Assembly (NCBI GenBank): GCA_023453655.1
Contig: JAEXTE010000329.1
Coordinates: 1 to 5,966 of the forward strand
From: Pseudomonadota bacterium
GTDB lineage: Bacteria > Pseudomonadota > Gammaproteobacteria > Xanthomonadales > Xanthomonadaceae
DNA: 5,966 bases
Direction: 5' to 3'
Shown: piece after piece, positions 1 to 5,966 of the stretch
Layout of the letters: the number at the start of each line of letters is the position of its first letter
How positions within the stretch are numbered: the first letter of the stretch is position 1
Position numbers and translations under genes: made by a program
The notes under the pieces: model-generated
Told to the model about the DNA's origin: nothing
Databases searched by the model: none
Seen by the model: the letters and a program-made list of their open reading frames with translations, nothing else

Positions 1-55
1 GCTCGAACCCGTCGGCGGCGAGGATGGCGACGCGTTTTCCGGAAAGATGGCTCAT
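1..55 (-). CDS. DJ-1/PfpI-family protein, N-terminal fragment (runs off left edge)
   Basis: Only the first 18 codons are present, reading MSHLSGKRVAILAADGFE. A short basic lead into a hydrophobic beta strand followed by a D-G-F-E turn is typical of the N-terminus of PfpI/YhbO-type members of the DJ-1/PfpI (class I glutamine amidotransferase-like) superfamily, where the conserved acid in this turn lies next to the nucleophilic cysteine in the fold. Family members are reported as proteases, deglycases or general stress proteins; which applies here cannot be told because the cysteine region lies outside the window. The start is supported by an AGGAG Shine-Dalgarno sequence (63-67, minus strand) seven bases before the ATG. 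It lies downstream of ubiB on the same strand after a 94-bp gap, with no clear terminator between, so read-through is possible. Family assignment rests on a short stretch. Confidence 0.7.
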   Translation of the reverse strand, partial: MSHLSGKRVAILAADGFE

Positions 56-62
56 CGATGCG

Positions 63-67
63 CTCCT
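63..67 (-). promoter_or_regulatory. Shine-Dalgarno site of the PfpI-family gene
   Basis: The minus strand reads AGGAG here, seven bases before the ATG at 55. It fixes the start of the left-edge gene and shows that this gene has a normal leader, unlike oleC and ubiJ in the same window. Confidence 0.75.
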
Positions 68-96
68 GCGGGAAGTGAGGCCCGCACGCTAGCGCC

Positions 97-114
97 CGGC
101 GCGCTCAGGCGCCG
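97..114. other. Hairpin in the ubiB to PfpI-gene gap
   Basis: CGGCGC (97-102) and GCGCCG (109-114) form a perfect six-bp stem around a six-base loop, downstream of the ubiB stop on the minus strand. No T-run follows on that strand, so it is not a classical intrinsic terminator. In DNA this GC-rich a stem of this size can arise by chance. Further upstream on the minus strand there is a TTGACG (-35-like, 135-140), but no acceptable -10 at the right distance, so I do not call a promoter. Confidence 0.25.
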
Positions 115-149
115 CGAAGGAAACGTCTCGCCGGCGTCAAGGGACCGCG

Positions 150-1823
150 TCAGCTGCGGCGCGGCAGCGCCGCCAGGATCGCCCAGAGGCCGCCCACGCC
201 GGCCACCCACGACGACAGCGGCACGCCGGCGAACGCGGGGCCGCCGGCTTCCAGCGCGTACAGCACCGCGGCCACCACCAGCAGGCCGACCCCGAGGATG
301 GCGGCGACCATGCGCCGCTGCAGCGCCTGCAGGGTGCGGGTGATGTCGACCACGTCCTGCGAGCGCATGCGCAGCTCGTGGCGACCTTCCACCTGCTGCT
401 GCAACCAGGCGTGCAGCAGGCGCGGCATCTCAGGGGCGCGGGTCATCAGTTCGGGCAGCTGCCGGCGGAACTCGGAGGCCAGGCGACGCGGGCTGTAGCG
501 TTCGACCAGGATGCGTTCGAGCACCGGGCGGGCGACCGCCCAGATGTCGATCTTCGGGTCGAGCAGGCGGCCGATGCCCTCGATGGTCAGCAGGGTCTTC
601 TGCAGCAGGATCAGCTGCGGCTGCAGGGTGAGCTCGTAGCGCTGGGCGGTGCGGAACAGCTTGCCCAGCACCTCGCCCAGCGAGATCTCCGACAGCGGCC
701 GGGTGAAGTACGGCTCGCAGACCGAGCGCACCGCCGCCTCGAGTTCGTCGATGCGGATGTGCGCGGGCATCCAGCCGGCCTGCAGGTGCAGCTCGGCGAT
801 GCGCCGGTAGTCGCGGTTGAAGATCGCCATGAAGTTCTCGGCGAGGTAGTACTGGTCCTCGCTGGAGAGCTGGCCCATGATCCCGAAGTCCAGGGCGATG
901 AAGCGCGGATCGGTCTTGCGCTCGGGATCGACCCAGATGTTGCCGGCGTGGGCGTCGGCGTGGAAGAAGTTGTCGCGGAACACCTGCGTGTAGAACACGC
1001 GCACGCCCTTCGCCGCCAGCGCGCGGCGGTCGATGCCGGCCGCGTCCAGCGCGGCGACATCGTCGCTGTTGATGCCGTGCACGCGCTCCAGGGTGAGCAC
1101 GTTGTCGGTGGTGTGCGACCAGATCGGTTCGGGCACGTACAGGTCGGGCGAGGCCAGCCAGAAGCGGCGCAGCACCGAGGCGTTGGCGCCTTCCCGCTGC
1201 AGGTCGATCTCCGCCGCCAGGGTGTTCTCGATCTCGGCGACCACCTCGCGCGGGCGGATCTTGTCGGCGTTGGGATGGGTGCGGTCGACCAGGCCGGCGA
1301 GGCTGCGCAGCAGGGCGATGTCGCCGGCGATCTGGCGATCGATGCCCGGGCGCAGCACCTTGACCACCACCTCGCGGCCCGGCATGCCGTTCGCCGCGTG
1401 CATCCGCGCCGCATGTACCTGGGCGATCGAGGCGGACGCCAGCGGGACGGTGTCGAAACTGTCGAACAGCTCGCCGATCGGCGCGCCCAGTGCCTTTTCC
1501 ACGATCAGCCGCGCAGCGTCGCCGTCGAACGGCGCCACCTGGTCCTGCAGCAGGGCCAGCTCGTCGACGATGTCGGGCGGCAGCAGGTCGCGGCGGGTGG
1601 ACAGGATCTGTCCGAACTTGACGAAGATCGGCCCCAGCTCCTGCAGCGCCAGGCGCAGGCGCGCGCCGCGCGGCTGCGCGGCGATGGCCGCCGAGGCCCG
1701 TGGAACGAACGGCCGCATCAGCTTCAGCCAGCGCTCGGCGGGCGTGCCGTCGAGCAGCGCATCGAGCCGGTAGCGCAGCAGCACGCGGCCGATGCGCGCC
1801 GCGCGCAGCACGCTGCTGCTCAA
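150..1823 (-). CDS. ubiB: UbiB, ABC1/ADCK atypical kinase-like ubiquinone biosynthesis protein
   Basis: A 557-residue protein, close to the roughly 546 of E. coli UbiB. It carries the family marks in order: the KxGQ motif (K69-FG-Q72) followed by STRRDLLP; the alanine-rich loop replacing the kinase P-loop ([11 protein letters not shown], 127-137); the ATP-site lysine in VVVKV (K155); the ExD motif (E205, D207); the catalytic-loop variant HADAHAGN (288-295); and the metal-binding DFG (312-314). Two hydrophobic segments at the C-terminus (about 505-524 and 532-553) would anchor it in the inner membrane. UbiB proteins are ATPases needed for ubiquinone synthesis, probably helping lipid intermediates reach the Ubi enzymes, rather than ordinary protein kinases. 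The start is TTG: its last two bases are the first two of the ubiJ TGA stop, with a GGGGG stretch six bases upstream, so translation is likely coupled to ubiJ. The open frame continues upstream only as antisense-like sequence inside ubiJ. Confidence 0.95.
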   Translation of the reverse strand: MSSSVLRAARIGRVLLRYRLDALLDGTPAERWLKLMRPFVPRASAAIAAQPRGARLRLALQELGPIFVKFGQILSTRRDLLPPDIVDELALLQDQVAPFDGDAARLIVEKALGAPIGELFDSFDTVPLASASIAQVHAARMHAANGMPGREVVVKVLRPGIDRQIAGDIALLRSLAGLVDRTHPNADKIRPREVVAEIENTLAAEIDLQREGANASVLRRFWLASPDLYVPEPIWSHTTDNVLTLERVHGINSDDVAALDAAGIDRRALAAKGVRVFYTQVFRDNFFHADAHAGNIWVDPERKTDPRFIALDFGIMGQLSSEDQYYLAENFMAIFNRDYRRIAELHLQAGWMPAHIRIDELEAAVRSVCEPYFTRPLSEISLGEVLGKLFRTAQRYELTLQPQLILLQKTLLTIEGIGRLLDPKIDIWAVARPVLERILVERYSPRRLASEFRRQLPELMTRAPEMPRLLHAWLQQQVEGRHELRMRSQDVVDITRTLQALQRRMVAAILGVGLLVVAAVLYALEAGGPAFAGVPLSSWVAGVGGLWAILAALPRRS

Positions 1824-2464
1824 ACCGTGCCCCCGGTCGACAGGCGCGACACCCGCGCGGCGAGGCGGTCGACGTCGTCGCGCAGGCCATCGACGTCGTC
1901 GAGGAAGGCCTCCAGCTCCGCGCGCGGCACCACGTCGCGCGATTCCTCGGTGACATACGCAGCGGCGCTGCGCGCCAGTTCTCCGCCGACGCCGCGCATC
2001 TGGCGCAGCCCGCCCGCGATCGCGCCGGCGACCTGCACGCCGATCACCTCGCCGAACACGCGGACGAAGGGCTGCTGCCAGTCCGGATCGAAACGCTCGG
2101 CCAGCCGCTGCAGCTGCCGCGCCAGTTCGGCATCGCCGGAGACGCGAACGCGGCCCACGGCCGGTGCGTCGTCGCGGCGCAGGAACGGCAGCTGGGCCAG
2201 CATGCCGCCCAGGGTGGAACGCACCGCCAGGTCGGGTTCGCCCGTGCCGTCGACCGGGCCGACGGCGAGCCGTTCGCCCTCCACGTGCAGGCGCATCGCC
2301 AGCGGCGGCGAGGCCAGGCTCAGTTCGACGACGCGGCCGTCGAGCCGGGCCAGGGCCTCGCGCGTGTCGGCGTCCAGGGCCAGGGCGCGGTTGAGCGCCA
2401 GCTCCAGCGCGCGACCGGCGATGGGCTTGAGCACGTTGAAGGGAGAGGAGGAGTCGCTGGCCAT
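1820..2464 (-). CDS. ubiJ: UbiJ-like SCP2-domain ubiquinone biosynthesis accessory factor
   Basis: A 214-residue protein (E. coli UbiJ has 201). An N-terminal helix (to about residue 28) leads into an SCP2-type lipid-binding domain (about 30-125) containing the family's alternating strand pattern, e.g. [20 protein letters not shown], and a second half ending [18 protein letters not shown]. The C-terminal stretch (about 181-207) repeats DDVD in [18 protein letters not shown] and should form a short coiled coil. UbiJ binds polyprenyl lipid intermediates and, with UbiK, assists the soluble Ubi complex; the fold and the position directly before ubiB support this role. The usual enterobacterial partner ubiE is not adjacent. 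Two in-frame ATGs exist, at 2473 (three residues longer) and 2464; neither has a Shine-Dalgarno site. I prefer 2464 because a TACAAT hexamer overlaps the 2473 codon and would place the transcript start at or near 2464. Confidence 0.85.
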   Translation of the reverse strand: MASDSSSPFNVLKPIAGRALELALNRALALDADTREALARLDGRVVELSLASPPLAMRLHVEGERLAVGPVDGTGEPDLAVRSTLGGMLAQLPFLRRDDAPAVGRVRVSGDAELARQLQRLAERFDPDWQQPFVRVFGEVIGVQVAGAIAGGLRQMRGVGGELARSAAAYVTEESRDVVPRAELEAFLDDVDGLRDDVDRLAARVSRLSTGGTV

Positions 2465-2471
2465 GCGCGGC

Positions 2472-2477
2472 ATTGTA
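2472..2477 (-). promoter_or_regulatory. Candidate -10 element of ubiJ-ubiB (leaderless)
   Basis: The minus strand reads TACAAT, five of six matching TATAAT, followed by seven bases and then the ATG at 2464. No recognisable -35 hexamer lies 16-18 bases upstream. Only about 40 bases separate the upstream terminator from the gene, so a promoter for ubiJ-ubiB must be compact and lie close to here. Confidence 0.4.
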
Positions 2478-2514
2478 CGGCGGGGCGGGTGGCGGGACGC
2501 GACGCCCGCCCACG

Positions 2515-2539
2515 AAAAAGCCCGCCGTGCGGCGGGCTT
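2515..2539 (-). terminator. Intrinsic terminator of the DUF1328 gene
   Basis: A perfect ten-bp inverted repeat (AAGCCCGCCG at 2518-2527, CGGCGGGCTT at 2530-2539) is followed, reading the minus strand, by a run of five T (2519-2515). In RNA the two central bases would open to a four-base loop. It begins 24 bases past the DUF1328 stop, ends that transcript, and separates it from ubiJ. On the plus strand no T-run follows, so it acts in one direction. Confidence 0.9.
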
Positions 2540-2562
2540 GGTCGCGGTGCGTCGCGGACCGG

Positions 2563-2721
2563 CTAGACCCGCTTGCCGCGCAGCAGCGAGATGATGGCCA
2601 GGATCACGAACACCACGAACAGGATCCAGGCGATGTTGGTGGCGGCGCCGGCGATGCCGCTGAAGCCGAGCACGGCGGCAATGAGCGCGATGACGAAGAA
2701 GATGATGGCGTAGCGAAGCAT
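2563..2721 (-). CDS. DUF1328 (UPF0391, YtjA-like) small membrane protein
   Basis: A 52-residue peptide beginning [20 protein letters not shown] and ending SLLRGKRV. Two hydrophobic helices (about residues 4-21 and 29-47) are separated by a glycine/alanine turn ([11 protein letters not shown]), and the tail is basic; this is the standard layout and length of the DUF1328/UPF0391 family, whose best-known member is E. coli YtjA. The family sits in the inner membrane; it is often found near stress-related genes but has no established function. The start has a GGAG Shine-Dalgarno (2731-2734) nine bases upstream and the stop is TAG. A strong intrinsic terminator follows immediately, so it is probably a single-gene transcript, abundant and tightly ended. 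It lies 110 bp downstream of oleD on the same strand, where I see no T-tailed terminator, so some read-through from oleCD is possible. Confidence 0.9.
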   Translation of the reverse strand: MLRYAIIFFVIALIAAVLGFSGIAGAATNIAWILFVVFVILAIISLLRGKRV

Positions 2722-2741
2722 GATGTGCGTCTCCGTGGCGT

Positions 2742-2755
2742 GGCCCGTCCGGGCC
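2742..2755. repeat. Inverted repeat ahead of the DUF1328 gene
   Basis: GGCCC (2742-2746) and GGGCC (2751-2755) are perfect complements around a four-base centre; the pairing can be read as six bp with a two-base centre. It lies 20 bases before the DUF1328 ATG, just upstream of its ribosome binding site. There is no T-run on the minus strand after it, so it is not an intrinsic terminator for oleD. It could be a leader hairpin, an operator, or chance in GC-rich DNA. Confidence 0.3.
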
Positions 2756-2831
2756 GTGGAATGGGGGCACGGGGAACGCTAAGGCAGGTCCGGTCGCGGG
2801 CCGGTGAGGCCGGGGTGATGCCGTCGTGAAC

Positions 2832-3857
2832 TCATCTTGCCGGCGGACCTTGGCGCCAGGCGGCCTCGAGCCGGCGCAGGCCTTCGGCGATCGGTACCTT
2901 CGGCACGTAACCGAAATCGCGGCGCGCCGGCTCCATCGAGTACCAGTGGCTGGTGCTCAGCTGCTCGGCCAGGAACCGCGTCATCGGCGGTTCGCCCTGC
3001 AGCCGCAGCAGCGGCCACAGGGTCTCGCAGGCCGCGCCGATGGCGTAGGCCAGCCCGAACGGGATGGTGCCGTCCACCCGCGGCGCGCCTGCGGCGGCCA
3101 GCAGCGCATTGACGATCTCCCGGGTCGGCATCGGCTCGCCGTTGCTGATGAAGTAGGCGCGTCCGGCACAGGCAGCACCCGGGGCGAGGTGCTCGAACGC
3201 ATCGAAGTGCGCCTGCGCGGCGTTGTCGATATAGGTCGTGTCGATGCGGTTGCTGCCGTCGCCGACCAGCCGCAGCCGACCCTGCCGCGCGCGCTCCACC
3301 AGACGCGGCAGGATCTGCTGGTCGCCCGGACCCCAGATCAGGCGCGGCCGCAGCGCAACCGTCGCAAGGCGCGCGCCGCCCGCCAGCTCGCGACCGTTGG
3401 CGGCCAGCACGTCCTTCTCGGCGATGGTCTTGGTGGCGGCGTACGGCGCCTTGAAGCCTTCGCCGTAAGGGACGCTGTCGGCGGTGCCGCCTTCCACCGG
3501 ATGGGTCTTGCGGTGGGTGACGCTGGGCGTGGATGTGTAGACCAGCCGGTCGATGCCGTGGGCGGCGCAGGCCTCGAGCACGTTGCGGGTGCCGACTACG
3601 TTGGCCAGATGGTAGCTCTCGTAGCTCCCCCAGGCGCCCGCCTTGGCGGCGTTGTGGAAGATCGCGTCCATGCCCGCCGCGGCCCCGCGCACCGCGTCGG
3701 CGGAGGCAAGGTCGCCCTGTACCTGGCGTACGCCGAGCGCGTCGAGCGCGGGATAGCGGCCGCGGTTGAAGCTGGCCACTTCGTGGCCGCGTTCGACCAG
3801 GCCGCGGCACAGCGCCTGTCCGAGGAAGCCGCCGCCGCCGGTGACGAGGATCTTCAT
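2832..3857 (-). CDS. oleD: OleD, NAD(P)H-dependent 2-alkyl-3-oxoalkanoate reductase
   Basis: A 341-residue extended short-chain dehydrogenase of the 3-beta-hydroxysteroid dehydrogenase/epimerase type. The Rossmann motif TGGGGFLG (6-13) follows directly after the start; N31-R32 after the second strand suits NADPH binding. The active-site serine/threonine region is [10 protein letters not shown] (107-116), and the catalytic YxxxK is Y139-AAT-K143. Downstream [13 protein letters not shown] and the [13 protein letters not shown] region are typical of OleD. In olefin biosynthesis OleD reduces the beta-keto acid made by OleA to a 2-alkyl-3-hydroxyalkanoic acid; in Xanthomonas the enzymes OleB, C and D are known to form a large assembly. 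The start is ATG with GGGAG (3864-3868) six bases upstream, and it overlaps the oleC stop as ATGA, so the two are co-translated. A generic sugar epimerase is the alternative, but the oleC neighbour makes OleD much more likely. Confidence 0.92.
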   Translation of the reverse strand: MKILVTGGGGFLGQALCRGLVERGHEVASFNRGRYPALDALGVRQVQGDLASADAVRGAAAGMDAIFHNAAKAGAWGSYESYHLANVVGTRNVLEACAAHGIDRLVYTSTPSVTHRKTHPVEGGTADSVPYGEGFKAPYAATKTIAEKDVLAANGRELAGGARLATVALRPRLIWGPGDQQILPRLVERARQGRLRLVGDGSNRIDTTYIDNAAQAHFDAFEHLAPGAACAGRAYFISNGEPMPTREIVNALLAAAGAPRVDGTIPFGLAYAIGAACETLWPLLRLQGEPPMTRFLAEQLSTSHWYSMEPARRDFGYVPKVPIAEGLRRLEAAWRQGPPAR

Positions 3858-5500
3858 GCCTGGCTCCCGATGCGCGCGGCCGCCCACCGCGCCAGGGTTT
3901 CGCGGCCGATCTTGGCGTTGTGGCGGATGTCGACCGGAAAGCGCGGGTGGAACAGGATCGTCTCCAGCCCAGCGGTATGCGCATGGCCCGCGCCAATCTC
4001 GCGCAGCTCGCGCGCGATGCGCGGCTGCTGCGCGACGGCAACGCCCTGGCGCAGCTCGACGCAGAGCACCGGCCGCTGCGCACCCGCCGCACCGACGCCA
4101 ACCAGCGCCGTGCGGCGCACGTCCGGATGCACGTTGAACACCGGCTCGACCTGCTCGGTGTAGAGCGGACCATCGGCCGACTCGACCCGGTGCGACTTGC
4201 GCCCACAGAACCACAGCCGGCCTTCCGCGTCGAACCAGCCGAGATCGCCCATGCGATGGACCACGCGCCCGCTGCCGTCGGGGAGGCGTTCGTGGATCTT
4301 GGCCAGCCGCGTCTGCGCCTCGCGGTTGAAATAGCTGTCGGTCGCGCTGGGGCCGGCCACGGTGATCTCGCCCACCTCACCGGGCGCCACCAGCAACGCG
4401 TCCGACCACTCCGCGATCGCCGCGTCGCCGATGCGGATCAGGCGCACCTCGTTCGGCGCCACCGGGCGGCCCACGCAGGTGCCGGCGCCCTGCTCGGTGC
4501 GAGCGCGCAGCGCCAGCAGCTCGCGGCCCTCGATGACCGCCACCGGAAGGCATTCCGTCGCGCCATAGGGCGTCCAGAAGCGCGCGCCGTCCGGCAGCAG
4601 TTCCAGCATCCGGGCGACCACGTCCGGCGGTACCGGCGCGCCGGCCGAGGTCACGCGGCGCAGCGTCGGCAGCGGCGCGCCATGGTCGGCCAGCACCCGC
4701 ATCAGGGCCGGCGACCCGAACAGCTGGCCGGCGCCGAACCGGTCGATCGCGGCATGCAGCTTGCGCGGGTCGGCCGACGCGGGGCGGGTGGGATCCATGT
4801 CCGGGATGATCGAGGTCAGTCCCAGCGCGGGATCGAACAGGGCGAACGGCGGGAAGGTCGGGAAATCGACGCCACCGGCCTCGATGCCAAAGGCCCCGCG
4901 GAGCATGTCGATCTGCGCGACGAAATGCCGGTGCCGGTAGACCACGCCCTTGGGCACGCCGGTCGAGCCGCTGGTGAACAGGATCGCGGCGACCTCGTCG
5001 GGCGCGGTGTCGCTCAGCTGCGGGCCCGCGCCGGCGCCCGCGCGCTCGACCTCGTCCAGGGTGGCATCTGCCAGCAGCGCGCGGCGCCCGGTGGTGATGC
5101 GCACCTTCGCCGACTTCGCCCAGCCCAGCAGCACCCGCGCCAGCTGCGCCAGCGGGATGCCGATGAAGGCTTCGGCCTGCGCCTCGTCCAGGCACTGGCG
5201 CAGCGCACGCCTGTCGATGCCCGGATCCACCAGCACCGGAACCGCGCCGGCCTTGAACAGGGCGAACATCAGCAGGAAGAACTCGGGCGTGGGCCGTACC
5301 ATCAGCACCGTGCGGGTGCCGCGCACGATGCCGCGGCGGGCCAGGCCGGCGGCGATGGCGTCGCTGCGGGCATCGAGTTCGCCGTAGCGCAGCGAGACGG
5401 CGTAGTCGCCGCGCGGGCCGGGGCAGCGCATGGCGACGCGTTCCGGCGCCTCGGCGGCCAGCCGCGGCAGGGCGGCGGCGATGTTGCAGGGAGCGGTCAT
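3854..5500 (-). CDS. oleC: OleC, olefin beta-lactone synthetase (AMP-forming, ANL superfamily)
   Basis: A 548-residue adenylate-forming enzyme. ANL motifs appear in order: the phosphate-binding loop [12 protein letters not shown] (174-185) followed by VVYRH, a hallmark of OleC; TSAGAPVP (284-291); the A5 motif YGATE (312-316); GD (418-419) in the A7 region; the hinge area FCGRK (431-435); and a C-terminal lysine in [10 protein letters not shown] (K530). The opening [13 protein letters not shown] also resembles OleC proteins and supports the ATG at 5500; a frame-extending ATG at 5572 would add 24 low-complexity residues. OleC converts the 2-alkyl-3-hydroxy acid from OleD to a cis-beta-lactone using ATP, through an acyl-adenylate; OleB then decarboxylates the lactone to an alkene. 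It is first in an oleC-oleD unit. No Shine-Dalgarno precedes the ATG, but a GATAAT hexamer does. oleA and oleB are not beside it. Confidence 0.93.
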   Translation of the reverse strand: MTAPCNIAAALPRLAAEAPERVAMRCPGPRGDYAVSLRYGELDARSDAIAAGLARRGIVRGTRTVLMVRPTPEFFLLMFALFKAGAVPVLVDPGIDRRALRQCLDEAQAEAFIGIPLAQLARVLLGWAKSAKVRITTGRRALLADATLDEVERAGAGAGPQLSDTAPDEVAAILFTSGSTGVPKGVVYRHRHFVAQIDMLRGAFGIEAGGVDFPTFPPFALFDPALGLTSIIPDMDPTRPASADPRKLHAAIDRFGAGQLFGSPALMRVLADHGAPLPTLRRVTSAGAPVPPDVVARMLELLPDGARFWTPYGATECLPVAVIEGRELLALRARTEQGAGTCVGRPVAPNEVRLIRIGDAAIAEWSDALLVAPGEVGEITVAGPSATDSYFNREAQTRLAKIHERLPDGSGRVVHRMGDLGWFDAEGRLWFCGRKSHRVESADGPLYTEQVEPVFNVHPDVRRTALVGVGAAGAQRPVLCVELRQGVAVAQQPRIARELREIGAGHAHTAGLETILFHPRFPVDIRHNAKIGRETLARWAAARIGSQA

Positions 5501-5503
5501 GGC

Positions 5504-5514
5504 GCGATTATCGC
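5504..5514 (-). promoter_or_regulatory. Candidate oleC -10 element within an 11-bp palindrome
   Basis: The minus strand reads GATAAT (5512-5507), five of six matching TATAAT, then six bases, then the oleC ATG. This would start the transcript at or next to the ATG, giving a leaderless mRNA. The hexamer sits inside a perfect 5-1-5 palindrome (GCGAT-T-ATCGC, 5504-5514), a possible operator. No convincing -35 hexamer is seen 16-18 bases upstream, which weakens the call. Confidence 0.4.
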
Positions 5515-5653
5515 CGACTGGCGCGCGCGGCCTGCGGGTGGCCCGCGGCGCAGGCACGCCGCCCTGCCCCACCGGTGCCCGTGCGTCGGCCCCGTCCTGC
5601 GGTCGGCGCGCAGTCTCGGCCGCGTGGCCAACGCGCAGCCGCCAGCCACGGGA

Positions 5654-5666
5654 CGCAGTGACTGCG
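5654..5666. repeat. 13-bp palindrome beside the tenA -35
   Basis: CGCAGT-G-ACTGCG is a perfect 6-1-6 inverted repeat. It ends two bases before the candidate -35 of the tenA-like gene, a usual place for an activator or repressor to bind. No known operator consensus was recognised. Confidence 0.35.
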
Positions 5667-5668
5667 CA

Positions 5669-5697
5669 TGGACGTTCCGCCGCCGGCGTCCGACAAT
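5669..5697 (+). promoter_or_regulatory. Candidate sigma-70-type promoter of the tenA-like gene
   Basis: TGGACG (5669-5674, four of six matching TTGACA) and GACAAT (5692-5697, four of six matching TATAAT) are separated by exactly 17 bases. Transcription would begin near 5704, leaving a leader of about 30 bases with a good ribosome binding site. Both hexamers are imperfect. Confidence 0.4.
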
Positions 5698-5717
5698 CGC
5701 GCCGCCCTTGCGCTCCA

Positions 5718-5724
5718 AGAGGAA
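5718..5724 (+). promoter_or_regulatory. Ribosome binding site of the tenA-like gene
   Basis: AGAGGAA lies nine bases before the ATG at 5734, and a second AGGA (5726-5729) lies four bases before it. This supports the chosen start and contrasts with the divergent oleC, which has no such site. Confidence 0.65.
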
Positions 5725-5733
5725 CAGGACCCG

Positions 5734-5966
5734 ATGGACCCGGCTTTCAACGAACGCCTGCGCGCCGAGCATGCCGCGGCCTGGACGCAGGCGGTCGAGC
5801 ACCGCTTCGTGCGCGAGCTGTGCAGCGGCCGCATCGCCGACGCGCACATGGCGCGCTACCTGGTGCAGGACCACCGCTTCATCGACGCCTTCGTGACCCT
5901 GCTGGGCGCGGCCATCGCCAGCGCCGACAGCTTCGCCGCGCGGCTGCGCCTGGGCCGCTTCGCCGG
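5734..5966 (+). CDS. TenA-family (thiaminase II-like) protein, N-terminal part (runs off right edge)
   Basis: The first 77 codons are present. The pattern FNERLRAEHAAAWTQAVEH, then HRFVRELCSGRI and ARYLVQDHRFIDAFVTLLGAA, is the helical N-terminal signature of the TenA/PqqC heme-oxygenase-like fold. The aspartate in LVQDH (D46) matches the TenA pyrimidine-binding aspartate (D44 in Bacillus subtilis); the residue three further on, tyrosine in the Bacillus enzyme, is phenylalanine here (F49). TenA enzymes hydrolyse aminopyrimidines released from damaged thiamine so the pyrimidine can be reused. The catalytic cysteine that separates the TenA_C and TenA_E groups would lie beyond the window, so the subtype and substrate cannot be settled. 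It is transcribed away from oleC, sharing a 233-bp intergenic region. No thiamine riboswitch was recognised upstream, and the short candidate leader leaves little room for one. Confidence 0.8.
   Translation, partial: MDPAFNERLRAEHAAAWTQAVEHRFVRELCSGRIADAHMARYLVQDHRFIDAFVTLLGAAIASADSFAARLRLGRFA

Noticed and set aside
1866..1915. Repeated GACGTCGTCG units near the end of ubiJ
   Set aside because: They encode the DDVD repeats of the predicted C-terminal coiled coil, so they are explained by the protein and not by a mobile or regulatory repeat.
1823..2513. N-terminal extension of ubiB to a 787-residue protein
   Set aside because: The extension is an Arg/Ala-rich translation of ubiJ in another frame. 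Homology with UbiB begins at about the TTG at 1823.
378..2594. A very long plus-strand open frame (738 codons) opposite ubiB and ubiJ
   Set aside because: Its translation is rich in Arg, Ala, Gln, Asp and His with no recognisable domain, and it is fully antisense to two clearly homologous genes. Long antisense frames are expected where G/C-ending codons suppress stops.
2465..2770. N-terminal extension of ubiJ to the ATG at 2770
   Set aside because: The extra region translates the terminator hairpin and the DUF1328 gene out of frame, and would require crossing the intrinsic terminator.
3858..4380. N-terminal extension of oleD, or separate minus-strand genes in other frames inside oleC
   Set aside because: The Rossmann motif of OleD begins at residue 6 from the ATG at 3857, which has a good ribosome binding site. 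Upstream sequence is OleC read in another frame.
5534..5546. GCGGG-TGG-CCCGC hairpin in the oleC/tenA intergenic region
   Set aside because: Short GC-only stem with no T-run on either strand, in sequence where such stems are common by chance; not a supported terminator.
3920..5896. A long plus-strand open frame (658 codons) opposite oleC and running into the tenA-like gene
   Set aside because: Low-complexity composition, no family resemblance, and it is antisense to oleC. It enters the tenA-like gene in a different frame from the one that gives a recognisable TenA sequence.

Overview
The window is very GC-rich, with strong third-position G/C bias, and its gene content (a UbiJ-UbiB pair, an OleC-OleD pair, a DUF1328 membrane peptide and a TenA-like protein) suggests a gammaproteobacterium of the Xanthomonadaceae/Lysobacteraceae (Lysobacter, Luteimonas, Xanthomonas or relatives). 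That placement is inferred from protein resemblance and base composition, not from a marker gene. The window looks chromosomal; I see no tRNA, rRNA, insertion sequence, phage gene or CRISPR array.

Layout from left to right. Positions 1-55 hold the start of a minus-strand DJ-1/PfpI-family gene that runs off the left edge. Positions 150-2464 hold a minus-strand two-gene unit, ubiJ then ubiB, for ubiquinone biosynthesis; ubiB starts with TTG overlapping the ubiJ stop. A strong intrinsic terminator (2515-2539) separates this unit from a 52-residue DUF1328 membrane peptide (2563-2721, minus). Positions 2832-5500 hold a second minus-strand two-gene unit, oleC then oleD, overlapping by four bases (ATGA). 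A 233-bp divergent intergenic region (5501-5733) then leads to a plus-strand TenA-like gene that runs off the right edge.

Functionally, OleC and OleD catalyse the middle of long-chain olefin synthesis: OleD reduces the beta-keto acid made by OleA, OleC closes the beta-hydroxy acid to a beta-lactone, and OleB would then release CO2 to give a cis-alkene. Neither oleA nor oleB is beside this pair. UbiJ and UbiB are accessory factors for the membrane-associated ubiquinone biosynthesis complex. DUF1328 and TenA have no evident link to either pathway.

The sequence gives no convincing sign of a wholly new system. The most notable points are the oleCD pair standing apart from oleA/oleB; two operon-leading genes (oleC and ubiJ) that appear to have a -10-like hexamer 6-7 bases before the ATG and no Shine-Dalgarno site, as in leaderless transcripts; and two small perfect palindromes at the likely promoters of the divergent oleC/tenA region.
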